Source: Edaphocola aurantiacus
Lineage (GTDB): Bacteria; Bacteroidota; Bacteroidia; Chitinophagales; Chitinophagaceae
NCBI RefSeq assembly: GCF_019797745.1
Contig: NZ_VOSI01000004.1
Location: forward strand, 211,328-275,327
Direction of reading: 5' to 3'
DNA length: 64,000 bases
The notes under the pieces are model-generated. The model saw nothing but the letters and a program-made list of their open reading frames with translations, was not told the DNA's origin and did no database searches. This document shows positions 28,656 through 35,872 of this stretch, piece after piece (the first letter of the stretch is position 1; each line of letters opens with the position of its first letter). The translations under genes and the position numbers were made by a program.

Positions 28656-29713
28656 TTGACTTTATATTTTAGTTGAATAGGTAGGGTGTAATGTCCGGTC
28701 GTTGGATTGTTCAGCGTTACCCGGATAAGGTTATCAGCTATATTTGGCAGCACCTTATTTGATTGTGTACCATTGCCGACCACTGAACCGACCACGTCTT
28801 TTATATCAGTGAAGTCAGAAGGCACCGCTAAACTCATATCGAAGGTCATATCGGAAAACGGATCGGTTGCTATAATATCAACCGTTGCATTTATATCTAC
28901 GAAGCCATCAGTTAAGGTATAGAGGCCGGAAATTGGCGCAACTGTACAATTAACCATATTTGAAAATACAGGTCTGTAATCGGCCGAGTACGGGGCGTAT
29001 CGCTTGGTAACATCTGAAAAGAGCGTTAAGCCTGTCGTGGTGCCGAAATAAGCCGAAACGGTCGACTGATCTTCTAACCATCGTGCAACTACATTGATAA
29101 CCTGTAACCGTGGTTGTCTCCAAAATGTTGCATCCGTTCCGATTACAATATGTAATATTCCGTTTGCATCAGTCATTAAACGTACTGGCTTATCTTTAAA
29201 ATAGTCGTAATCATTACATACAAACACATTGTTTGTATGTACGTAGGAATTAATATTCCACGTCTTAACTGTTCCATAAGGATCAAGGAAGCGGGCGTCT
29301 ACAAACATATTTGCTGTATTGTCCGACGCATAGGCTCCCAGCTTTATAATAGCGCAACCGTACGCATCTCCCCAAATGGCAGCAGCAGTAGGGAACATAA
29401 TTACCGACATTGTACCGGCAGAAAATCCAGGCCGTGATGACCTATCCCTGAACACTAATCGACCGGTATTGTCACTGGTTCGATCAATAATGATACCATT
29501 TTGAGTAACATTTCCAGATGCCGTAACTAATTGTAGCGTTGGTGTTACCGGTGTAGGTGGTGTGCTGTTATTCATTGCAAACAGCAAGCGTTCTACGGTC
29601 GAAAAATTGTTGATTTCTGCTGCGGAAAATGACATAGTACCAGGGTATATTTTAGAATATATCAGGCGTTCGACCGTTGAAAAGTTTTTGATCTGCTCAG
29701 GTGTAAAAGCCAT
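28652..29713 (-). CDS. putative spike / receptor-binding protein
   Basis: This 353-residue protein begins with a duplicated motif: IKNFSTVERLIY at about residue 8 and INNFSTVERLLF at about 34. A Thr/Pro linker (NSTPPTPVTPT) follows, then a long beta-rich, Asp/Asn/Thr-rich region without cysteine clusters. A short repeated anchor, a flexible linker and a beta domain are typical of virion spikes or fibres. The position at the distal end of the late operon and the coupled neighbour agree with this. The function is inferred only from architecture. Confidence 0.5.
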   Translation of the reverse strand: MAFTPEQIKNFSTVERLIYSKIYPGTMSFSAAEINNFSTVERLLFAMNNSTPPTPVTPTLQLVTASGNVTQNGIIIDRTSDNTGRLVFRDRSSRPGFSAGTMSVIMFPTAAAIWGDAYGCAIIKLGAYASDNTANMFVDARFLDPYGTVKTWNINSYVHTNNVFVCNDYDYFKDKPVRLMTDANGILHIVIGTDATFWRQPRLQVINVVARWLEDQSTVSAYFGTTTGLTLFSDVTKRYAPYSADYRPVFSNMVNCTVAPISGLYTLTDGFVDINATVDIIATDPFSDMTFDMSLAVPSDFTDIKDVVGSVVGNGTQSNKVLPNIADNLIRVTLNNPTTGHYTLPIQLKYKVK

Positions 29714-29716
29714 ACT

Positions 29717-30079
29717 CTATTTTGATTTTTTTAATAAGTAAAACTGATAGCCCATAAAGAGAATGGACACCAGCGGGGCCAGTAAGCCGATATACTTTAA
29801 AGTATTGGTCAGCCGTGCCCCGGTTGACATTCCGGCCTGAATGGTTACTATATCTGGCACAGAATCTACTTTGAAAATGCGCCTGTTATATCCAGCCTTA
29901 GAAATGGTTATGTAATCGGATTCGATTGCAGGAATGATAAAGGTTCCTTCCTGGTCCGTCTCTCTGATTACCTCAACTGCATTACGCATGATCGACCGGC
30001 CGGCCGCATCGGTAATGCGAACCATTGCACCAGTAATCGGTTTACCGTTGTTTTCGACTAATCCTTTTGCGTAAATCAT
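29717..30079 (-). CDS. carboxypeptidase-regulatory-like domain protein with C-terminal membrane helix
   Basis: This 120-residue protein has a prealbumin-like beta-sandwich (about 1-80) with the KGLVENNGKPITGAMVRITD start and the GTFIIPAIESDYITISKAGY end of the CarboxypepD_reg fold. One membrane helix (about 95-114) and a basic tail follow. It could be a membrane-anchored virion or envelope protein. It overlaps the next gene by 4 bp. Confidence 0.68.
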   Translation of the reverse strand: MIYAKGLVENNGKPITGAMVRITDAAGRSIMRNAVEVIRETDQEGTFIIPAIESDYITISKAGYNRRIFKVDSVPDIVTIQAGMSTGARLTNTLKYIGLLAPLVSILFMGYQFYLLKKSK

Positions 30080-30327
30080 TGGTCTTGATGTTTGATAAGG
30101 GCTTCTTTTGTTTCTTTCAGGACGGCGGTATTATTTTCCAATGCACGGATCATTGCGCCGTTGTCTGTTTTCAAATATTGCTCCAGCTTTGATGCGTTTT
30201 CGTTTACATCTTTCTGTATTCCATTGATCCATTTACATAATACCAGGATAGAAAGAAAAAGGAATGCAACAAGGGTTTCAAGCGGGTATTTTCGGATAAG
30301 TGATAGTTTCTGCTGGTTGTATTCCAT
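30076..30327 (-). CDS. small membrane protein with coiled-coil tail
   Basis: This 83-residue protein has one membrane helix (about 17-34) and a C-terminal helical region with heptad-like spacing (VNENASKLEQYLKTD to VLKETKEALIKH). It could be a holin or spanin-like lysis partner, because it is next to the CHAP hydrolase gene. A structural virion membrane protein is equally possible. Confidence 0.6.
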   Translation of the reverse strand: MEYNQQKLSLIRKYPLETLVAFLFLSILVLCKWINGIQKDVNENASKLEQYLKTDNGAMIRALENNTAVLKETKEALIKHQDQ

Positions 30328-30337
30328 TGGGTGTAGG

Positions 30338-30895
30338 TTATAGAGTGATATATCCGACGATGGTTTTATCTGATGTGCTGCGAGTATTGGTTACAACCTG
30401 CACACCTTCACGGCTCCCGTTGCTATTACTGTTACCCTCAATTGCGGTAAATGTTCCATCCGGAAATACTTTAGTGATAATGCCGGTATGACCTTTACCA
30501 CCGCCTGTTGACATAATGAATATACTGCCAACGCTGGGAGCTGATTTTTTATACTTTGCTGGTACGCGGTTCCACTGATCCAATACGCCGCCTGTACGTA
30601 GCAAGGGGCTTTTTGTTTTCAGGATTGCGGCTGATTGCTCAAAGCACCATACTACGAATGCCATGCACCAGGGATGCCCGCCCGGAAGTCCTACAGACTT
30701 CAAATATTTTTCAACGTCCTTTCCGGTGTTGTTACCGGTTTCACGGATACCTAATTGTGTAGTAGCGATACTGAGTGCTTTTTTCGATAACATTCGTCTA
30801 AGTGTTAGCAGGATGGCTAAACCGGCCATGATCGCAGAAATAAGCCATACTACAGGCGTTACTTTAATACGAATTGCGGCCAGTTTAACTTCCAT
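30338..30895 (-). CDS. membrane-anchored CHAP-domain peptidoglycan hydrolase
   Basis: This 185-residue protein has an N-terminal membrane helix (about 13-33). A CHAP amidase/endopeptidase domain follows, with nucleophile Cys77 (HPWCMAFVVWC), His136 (GKGHTGII) and the third polar residue near Glu153/Asn155 (AIEGNSN). It would cut cell-wall peptides. The membrane anchor suggests a virion-associated entry enzyme or a signal-anchor-release endolysin rather than a free cytosolic lysin. It is the neighbour of the GH19 lysozyme gene. Confidence 0.82.
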   Translation of the reverse strand: MEVKLAAIRIKVTPVVWLISAIMAGLAILLTLRRMLSKKALSIATTQLGIRETGNNTGKDVEKYLKSVGLPGGHPWCMAFVVWCFEQSAAILKTKSPLLRTGGVLDQWNRVPAKYKKSAPSVGSIFIMSTGGGKGHTGIITKVFPDGTFTAIEGNSNSNGSREGVQVVTNTRSTSDKTIVGYITL

Positions 30896-30901
30896 CTGTT
30901 T

Positions 30902-31567
30902 TTATTTATAATGTAGATACAGCTTATTAAGAAAAGTATGCAGAGGGATATTAACAGCGGCTGTCGCTCCCTTCCATACCACATTCCATATTTTTTTTTT
31001 AAATACGGCTATTGCCTTAGCGTAGTATTTTGTTCGTTCGGCAAGGTGCTTTAACCCGGAGTTTATTTTCTTAGTTGCTCCTTTCATATCTCCTTTAATA
31101 GCTGCATCCTTTAGACCTGATTTAGTTGACCAGTAATATAAGGCTGACCAAATCGCATATTTAGGCTGCTCGAGTAGTTCAGGACTGGTTAAAAGGCGAT
31201 CATCTCCAAAATACCATTTAGAGAATTTTTGATAATTATATCTACCAGTAAGCTGGAAAATACCTCTACCTTTAAACCTTTCACCGTCACCTGGTTGCGT
31301 GTTTCCTAGCTCTTTTGCTTTGGCGGGATTATATCTAATGTCATACTGATTGAAATATGATTTATTCCCGTATTCCTTAAGAGTTTTCAAGCGATCAGAT
31401 TCTACAGCGCATTGAGCTAAGAATACTGCTAGGGCGTTAGAGCTCGCTAATCCATATTTTACTCCATGCGTATTAATCGTTGCTACCAGTGATTCCACGA
31501 TGTCAGCACGTGCGTCGTTTCCAACGATGCTATAAATAACATCTTTACTGATAAGGTTTTCTGCCAT
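30902..31567 (-). CDS. GH19 chitinase-like lysozyme
   Basis: This 221-residue protein has the GH19 lysozyme fold used by many phage endolysins. The catalytic glutamate is probably Glu56 (LAQCAVESDRLKTLKEYGN), with Glu65 as partner, and the conserved segment GERFKGRGIFQLTGRYNY lies at about 95-112. No signal peptide is evident, so export at lysis would need a holin. It hydrolyses peptidoglycan sugar bonds. Together with the CHAP gene it forms the lysis module. Confidence 0.87.
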   Translation of the reverse strand: MAENLISKDVIYSIVGNDARADIVESLVATINTHGVKYGLASSNALAVFLAQCAVESDRLKTLKEYGNKSYFNQYDIRYNPAKAKELGNTQPGDGERFKGRGIFQLTGRYNYQKFSKWYFGDDRLLTSPELLEQPKYAIWSALYYWSTKSGLKDAAIKGDMKGATKKINSGLKHLAERTKYYAKAIAVFKKKIWNVVWKGATAAVNIPLHTFLNKLYLHYK

Positions 31568-31575
31568 GTTATGTG

Positions 31576-32046
31576 CTATTTATTCTTTTGAAAAAATGTG
31601 TTTGCCCAATCAGGAATACCGTCGTTTTTGGTATCGAAGCCAAAGCAGATCATATCCCAGCTTTTACGGCTCAATGGCAGGCTATATCCTTTCTTTTTGA
31701 TCGCCGTTTCGGTATCGTTACCGAGCTTACCATCTACACCAATTTTGCACACGGACTGAAGCAGCTTGATATTTGGGCCGATCATTCCTTTTACCAGTGG
31801 GAAACTTTCTGCAACCCAAACAGTTTTTGTGCTGGTGCCGGTACTGGTTGAAGTAGATCCGGAAGCATTGGAGCGGGTTACTTTGGTGTTATCCTGGGTT
31901 ACTTCTACTTCTATCGGTGCGAAACGAGGCGATATACGGCCAAATATTCCACGACGGTACAAAAGGTACACGAGGCCACCGAAAGCGGCTACAATAAGCA
32001 CGGGAAGCATATTAACGACGATTTTTTTTGTCTTAGCTGATGCCAT
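31576..32046 (-). CDS. membrane-anchored peptidoglycan-binding-like protein
   Basis: This 156-residue protein has an N-terminal membrane helix (about 13-30) and a Ser/Thr linker (SNASGSTSTSTGTST). A C-terminal domain (about 88-125) follows the PG_binding_1 pattern: LVKGMIGPNIKLLQSV, then GVDGKLGNDTETAIKK. It probably attaches the membrane or virion to the cell wall during entry. It lies next to the lysozyme gene. Confidence 0.68.
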   Translation of the reverse strand: MASAKTKKIVVNMLPVLIVAAFGGLVYLLYRRGIFGRISPRFAPIEVEVTQDNTKVTRSNASGSTSTSTGTSTKTVWVAESFPLVKGMIGPNIKLLQSVCKIGVDGKLGNDTETAIKKKGYSLPLSRKSWDMICFGFDTKNDGIPDWANTFFQKNK

Positions 32047-32245
32047 ACTTTCTGATTAAGAATTTTTGAATAAGCCCGATGATAAAATCAAATGCTTTGT
32101 CTGCCAGGAAGAAAAGCAGGGCTTTGATAAATGTTTGTTCCTTGATGCGCTCGATATCCTCTTCTGCACCGGGATTCCTGGCTACGATTCCCGCGATAAC
32201 TGCATCGGTATTGATATGAGCGTCTAACCGTACAGCCGCTTTCAT
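32033..32245 (-). CDS. small hypothetical late protein
   Basis: This 70-residue protein has a helical N-terminal half and a hydrophobic C-terminal half (KALLFFLADKAFDFIIGLIQKFL) that could lie in or on a membrane. It overlaps both neighbours by a few bases. No family is recognised. Confidence 0.58.
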   Translation of the reverse strand: MKAAVRLDAHINTDAVIAGIVARNPGAEEDIERIKEQTFIKALLFFLADKAFDFIIGLIQKFLIRKYGIS

Positions 32246-32445
32246 TAAACGGTCAGCTTTTTATTGGCTCGGAACCGGAAGATTGCGGCCAGGATCAGCG
32301 AAATGTACTGTACGTACGTCGCGATCTCCGGTGAATCGCTTACGATTGGCAGATCAATGTTATTCTGCTTGGCAATGGTTGCCAGGATAGCCAGCAGGAT
32401 AAAGATTACCGTGCGTGACTTTAAAATGTTTTTGAAGTTTTTCAT
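32245..32445 (-). CDS. two-helix membrane protein, holin candidate
   Basis: This 66-residue protein has two membrane helices (about 12-28 and 42-58) and a basic C-terminus (RFRANKKLTV). The size and topology fit small class II holins, and the lysozyme gene is three genes downstream. The sequence does not identify a holin family, so a virion membrane role remains possible. Confidence 0.6.
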   Translation of the reverse strand: MKNFKNILKSRTVIFILLAILATIAKQNNIDLPIVSDSPEIATYVQYISLILAAIFRFRANKKLTV

Positions 32446-32449
32446 TGAG

Positions 32450-32647
32450 CTATTTTTTAACTGCTTTTTTGTAATAGATCACTACGAAAATCCCGGCAAG
32501 CGTGATGCCTAAGAAAATAGCCAGGCCGATTTTTACGGCGGTACTGGTTTCTACACCAAATTCACCAAATGATCCAGTCGATAAATATTTATTCAGTGCG
32601 CTGTCCGGGTTTTTACGTAGGTCGTTTATTGTCTCTTTTAGTGCCAT
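32450..32647 (-). CDS. small single-helix membrane protein
   Basis: This 65-residue protein has a polar N-terminus and one C-terminal membrane helix (about 38-59, IGLAIFLGITLAGIFVVIYY) with a KKAVKK tail. It resembles minor membrane proteins of tailless phages only in size and layout. Confidence 0.6.
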   Translation of the reverse strand: MALKETINDLRKNPDSALNKYLSTGSFGEFGVETSTAVKIGLAIFLGITLAGIFVVIYYKKAVKK

Positions 32648-32656
32648 GATGAGCGA

Positions 32657-33160
32657 TTAAAAGCGGTAATTAATTTGTTTCGTGGCTAATATGCTGTTGA
32701 TCTTTCCAATCTCTGAACGATCCATATCAGATGCTAAAGCCTGTGTCAGAGTGAGGGATTTAACGTTTTTCCAAAGTGCGTCTGCATCATCAATGTCACG
32801 GGTTCCGTATGTGCTTATGAGCATCAATACATCAGCATCATTTTTCATCATACCGAATACATCATAGATCGCATCTTCATCAGTTCCCATCCCGTCCATT
32901 GCCTGCCAAAGCTTATCGCACATTACTTTAAACTGACTGATTGTGTAGGTCGGTTTCTGTCCTTGTGCTTCCAAGTCTTTCAGCTCATTTTTGACCTCTG
33001 TAACGGCCTTCTTTGCTGTCAGTTTCCGGGTAATGGTTTCAAGGATGCCTTTTGCTTTCAGTGCGATAAGAACTACAACACCAACCACGACCAGGGCGAG
33101 AATACCTTTTGCCCAAAGCGGCAATCCTGTGAATAGGTTTTTTAAGGCTTGTTTATCCAT
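32657..33160 (-). CDS. membrane-anchored protein with annexin-repeat-like domain
   Basis: This 167-residue protein has an N-terminal membrane helix (about 17-36). A helical linker leads to a C-terminal domain (about 75-167) with LWQAMDGMGTDEDAIYDVF, then DADVLMLISTYG. The G-x-GTDE signature and the helix pattern resemble one annexin repeat, which in eukaryotes binds calcium and membranes. ATG 33160 overlaps the preceding stop by 8 bp and is preferred over the longer frame from 33223. The role may be membrane shaping or adhesion, but this is inference. Confidence 0.62.
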   Translation of the reverse strand: MDKQALKNLFTGLPLWAKGILALVVVGVVVLIALKAKGILETITRKLTAKKAVTEVKNELKDLEAQGQKPTYTISQFKVMCDKLWQAMDGMGTDEDAIYDVFGMMKNDADVLMLISTYGTRDIDDADALWKNVKSLTLTQALASDMDRSEIGKINSILATKQINYRF

Positions 33161-33992
33161 TTCTGCGTGCGTTTTTTGCGAGTAAGAAAATACCGGCCAT
33201 AAGTGCGATACCGCCCAATACAAAGCCTATAATCGCTCCGGGAGTACTATACCAGGGCTTTACGTCCTCAATGTACCCGCCCTGGCTCTGATCGCCTTTC
33301 CCGAATACATTTTTTACGATGCCACCGACCGTTTCCATGATCTGACCACCTGTAGTTGGTGCAACAATACCCTGTTCTGCAAGGGAAAGACGTGCATCTG
33401 CTTTAGTCTGTGCAGCTTCTGCACGCGTACGGATGGCATCTGCTTTGGCCTTCTTTTTATCATTCTTGACCTGCTTTCGGTCGTTTCGCATTTGCTTACG
33501 CTCCATACGCATAGCCCGTTTTTGCTTGCGGGTTTCTTTGTTGCCGCCGATGCCTAAAAAGGAATCGCTGTGCATGAAGTCGGTTTGTTCCTCGACCATA
33601 TCCTGAAAGGATTTCGGATTATTCATAGTGTAGTTGCTTTGTGCTGGCTTTCCGTCCATTGCCCGCGCCCGGTTGAGCTGAGCTTCAGCCCGGAGTATTT
33701 GTTCGGAGCTATTGCCGGATAGTACCTGCGTGAGCGCCTTTACACTGTCGGTCAAGGTGTAACCAGCTTGTATATACTGATTTTGTGCCCAGGCATCGAC
33801 CGCTACTTCATCGGACGTATTCAAAATAATATGCCCCATTTCATGCAGCAGGATAAATACCCGGTGTTCGGGTGGTATGCTGCCCCAGCGGTTGATATTG
33901 ATGTATATTTCACCCGTGCGCCGATTGCAGCGCGCCGGGGTGCGTGCCTTTATATCTGCGTGATAAATTTTGATGTTATCGGGTGTAAACAT
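33153..33992 (-). CDS. HExxH metallopeptidase-like protein with C-terminal membrane helix
   Basis: This 279-residue protein has an N-terminal domain with FILLHEMGH (His50, Glu51, His54) and DEVAVDAWA eight residues on. This is the zincin pattern of ImmA/IrrE-like and related peptidases. A very basic, coiled-coil-like middle (about 125-200, KETRKQKRAMRMERKQMR) follows, and then one membrane helix (about 248-270). It may process capsid or membrane proteins, or open the cell envelope. Its position inside the structural block argues against a regulatory ImmA role. Confidence 0.65.
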   Translation of the reverse strand: MFTPDNIKIYHADIKARTPARCNRRTGEIYININRWGSIPPEHRVFILLHEMGHIILNTSDEVAVDAWAQNQYIQAGYTLTDSVKALTQVLSGNSSEQILRAEAQLNRARAMDGKPAQSNYTMNNPKSFQDMVEEQTDFMHSDSFLGIGGNKETRKQKRAMRMERKQMRNDRKQVKNDKKKAKADAIRTRAEAAQTKADARLSLAEQGIVAPTTGGQIMETVGGIVKNVFGKGDQSQGGYIEDVKPWYSTPGAIIGFVLGGIALMAGIFLLAKNARRNG

Positions 33993-34525
33993 TATTTCGG
34001 GCTTTTACGGGTGAACATATAGATACCGACACCGACCACCAGGACACCCACAGGGATGTACCAGTTTTGCTTTAACCAGCCGCCGATACCAGCACCGCCA
34101 GGATTACCCGGTACATCGCTTTCCTCGTATTCGCCTGCACCTTCACCGGAACCACCACCACCAGCAATGCCACGAACTTTACCGATCACATCACCGATCA
34201 GACCACCAACGGCACCAACGGTTTCGGCGGTGTTTTGGATGATCTCACCAGTCGATTTTTTTTCAGATAAGGATGCAGCAAAATTTTGTGGTTCAGCATT
34301 GCTGTTACTTAAAGAAGCAAGCCCGATTTTAGCACCAAACTTTCCTACAGAGAAACCGCCCGAACTGCTGGAGCTGCTTTTGTTACCGCCGAGAATGCCA
34401 CCGATACCGCTTTTGGGCTTGATCCCGTTGGCGCGGTCTGCTTTTTTCTGCTGACGTGCGGCCTGACGGGTTGCTTTCTTTTCCTGTCTTGCGGCCTTAC
34501 GTTCTGTTTTTGTCTTTCTTGCCAT
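33992..34525 (-). CDS. basic/Gly-rich late protein with C-terminal membrane helix
   Basis: This 177-residue protein has a strongly basic N-terminus (RKTKTERKAARQEKKATRQ) and Ser/Gly-rich low-complexity segments. Small hydrophobic patches lie at about 105-125, and one membrane helix is at about 154-170. The basic end could contact genomic DNA while the helix sits in an internal membrane. It overlaps the HExxH protein gene by one base and follows the capsid-gene terminator. Confidence 0.62.
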   Translation of the reverse strand: MARKTKTERKAARQEKKATRQAARQQKKADRANGIKPKSGIGGILGGNKSSSSSSGGFSVGKFGAKIGLASLSNSNAEPQNFAASLSEKKSTGEIIQNTAETVGAVGGLIGDVIGKVRGIAGGGGSGEGAGEYEESDVPGNPGGAGIGGWLKQNWYIPVGVLVVGVGIYMFTRKSPK

Positions 34526-34547
34526 TGATATTGGGTTTTAGAACCAA

Positions 34548-34576
34548 AAGAAGCCGCCGACGTGCGGCGGCTTCTT
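34548..34576 (-). terminator. terminator after the capsid candidate
   Basis: AAGAAGCCGCCG pairs perfectly with CGGCGGCTTCTT around ACGTG, and on the minus strand T-rich sequence follows. A terminator directly after this gene suggests that it is made in excess of the downstream late genes, as expected for a major capsid protein. Confidence 0.8.
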
Positions 34577-34604
34577 ATATATCCTATTATTTAATGTTTG
34601 GTTG

Positions 34605-35381
34605 TTACGCCTTGATTACACCATTGCGTTTTGCACGGCCTACTTTACGATCAAGGGATTTTGCATTGTTCACAGTTGCACCGATCATCAGATTGATGGT
34701 AAGTGTAGCACCCGGTTCAATGGTAAACAGCACTGCTACCTGGTCATCCATTTGGAATTTAGCAGGAACGGTAACGACATTGTCTTTCATTACGGTTTCG
34801 CTGATAAAGTTTGCAGGGATGATCTCTTTTGTTCCTTGTTGGTTGAAAATGCTTTGAGGCATGATACGGATTTTCATGTCACCCAGTTGGCGCGGGCCTG
34901 CACCATCTGCACCGGTTGCACTTAAACGCATACCTACTACACGTGTAGGGTTTCTGTATACAAAGCGTTGGAAGTTGTCTACAGTTGTCTGACTACCTAC
35001 AGCAGTCAGTGCAATACCTTCGATACTATTGAATGTACCTTCTTTGGCTACACCAGTAGCGCGTGTACCGTCTGCATTGAAGTTTACAAAGGATGGATTC
35101 AGGTAGAAAGATGCGCGGGCCGGTGTAACACCTTCACGAATGGCATTTGTAACCATAAATTGGATGGTACGGGAGTTAGCGGCCTCGTTGCGGAAACTTG
35201 CATCTGTGGAGTTACTGCCGTCAAAATCGAGGTGATCATCACCGGAACCGTCGTAATCGTCCTCGTAGTTATCGTCCTCGTAATCGTTTTCGTAACCGTC
35301 AAAGTTGGACAGGTTGTCGTTCGCTTCTTTCTCGATGGCCTGCATTGCTTTGCGGCCGATAAATTGCTGGTTTCTTTTCAT
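34605..35381 (-). CDS. candidate major capsid protein
   Basis: This 258-residue protein has a very acidic, Asp/Tyr-rich N-terminal segment (about 24-56) and then about 200 residues of alternating hydrophobic strands without cysteines, signal peptide or membrane helix. This fits a jelly-roll-type shell protein, possibly with a removable acidic leader. The size is close to the PM2 P2 capsid protein (269 residues). Support is from context: it lies near the packaging-like ATPase gene, has its own terminator, and is the only large beta-rich soluble protein in the centre of the late operon. The fold is not proved. Confidence 0.55.
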   Translation of the reverse strand: MKRNQQFIGRKAMQAIEKEANDNLSNFDGYENDYEDDNYEDDYDGSGDDHLDFDGSNSTDASFRNEAANSRTIQFMVTNAIREGVTPARASFYLNPSFVNFNADGTRATGVAKEGTFNSIEGIALTAVGSQTTVDNFQRFVYRNPTRVVGMRLSATGADGAGPRQLGDMKIRIMPQSIFNQQGTKEIIPANFISETVMKDNVVTVPAKFQMDDQVAVLFTIEPGATLTINLMIGATVNNAKSLDRKVGRAKRNGVIKA

Positions 35382-35442
35382 GTTGATGAATTGAAATAGT
35401 TGTTTTTAAAAATTGTTGTTTTACGTTTTGGAGAAGTGGTTG

Positions 35443-35547
35443 TTATGCTGCTGGGATTACTTTGCTGGCAATGTATTTGTTGTAGATTACCAGTGCGATT
35501 ACCGTGCTTAATACAGCCAGTCCGATACCTTTTAAAGTGTCCTTCAT
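35443..35547 (-). CDS. 34-residue membrane miniprotein
   Basis: ATG at 35547 opens a 34-codon frame encoding MKDTLKGIGLAVLSTVIALV and then IYNKYIASKVIPAA. It is one membrane helix with a basic flank on either side. It sits alone in the 300-bp gap between the capsid candidate and the 61-residue gene, on the same strand. Tailless phages with an inner membrane, such as PM2, encode several proteins of this size; this one may be an abundant virion membrane component. Confidence 0.55.
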   Translation of the reverse strand: MKDTLKGIGLAVLSTVIALVIYNKYIASKVIPAA

Positions 35548-35592
35548 TTGAAAAAGATTTTATTTTTGATTGTTGTGAGTACAAAATTATGA

Positions 35593-35623
35593 CGCCCTAA
35601 AACCGTACTTTCGGCTTAGGGCG
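35593..35623. terminator. hairpin upstream of the capsid gene unit
   Basis: CGCCCTAA pairs with TTAGGGCG, and an inner CCG/CGG pair extends the stem. It lies between the 61-residue gene and the miniprotein gene, directly beside a 10-bp tandem repeat. It may end or attenuate the upstream packaging transcript, or protect the 5' end of the capsid message. Confidence 0.5.
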
Positions 35624-35670
35624 TGATAATGCGTGATAACGCGCGATAATGTGTAATAATGTACTTTAAT
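35621..35670. repeat. five tandem 10-bp repeats
   Basis: GCGTGATAAT, GCGTGATAAC, GCGCGATAAT, GTGTAATAAT and the degenerate GTACTTTAAT follow each other without gaps. A 10-bp period places every copy on the same face of the helix. The array precedes the leftward capsid unit and is a good candidate for a late activator site or nucleoprotein assembly site. Confidence 0.7.
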
Positions 35671-35681
35671 GTGTGGAGCGG

Positions 35682-35867
35682 TCAGGGTTCGCCCAGGCAT
35701 TCGTATATTCTTACCACCTGTAAAGGAGTAAATTTTTTTACTTTGGCGTACTCATCATTTGTAAGTCCGATCTTATCCAAATGCTTTTTGATCCAGGTAT
35801 TGAAAGTACGCACATCTACCAGGTACTGCTTAGCCAATGTGTTTTTATATACTTCCTTCTTTCTCAT
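35682..35867 (-). CDS. small putative DNA-binding protein
   Basis: This 61-residue protein (MRKKEVYKN...) has a helix-turn-helix-like core (QYLVDVRTFNTWIKKHLDKIG), then KKFTPLQVVRIYECLGEP. The pattern resembles small HTH regulators that act alone. The start at 35867 follows the ATPase stop by 5 bp; the longer frame from 35903 would overlap it. It may regulate the neighbouring 10-bp repeat array. Confidence 0.6.
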   Translation of the reverse strand: MRKKEVYKNTLAKQYLVDVRTFNTWIKKHLDKIGLTNDEYAKVKKFTPLQVVRIYECLGEP

Positions 35868-35872
35868 GGTGG

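Noticed and set aside
35621-35670. CRISPR array
   Set aside because: The units are 10 bp, have no spacers and lie in phage late DNA. No cas genes are in the window.
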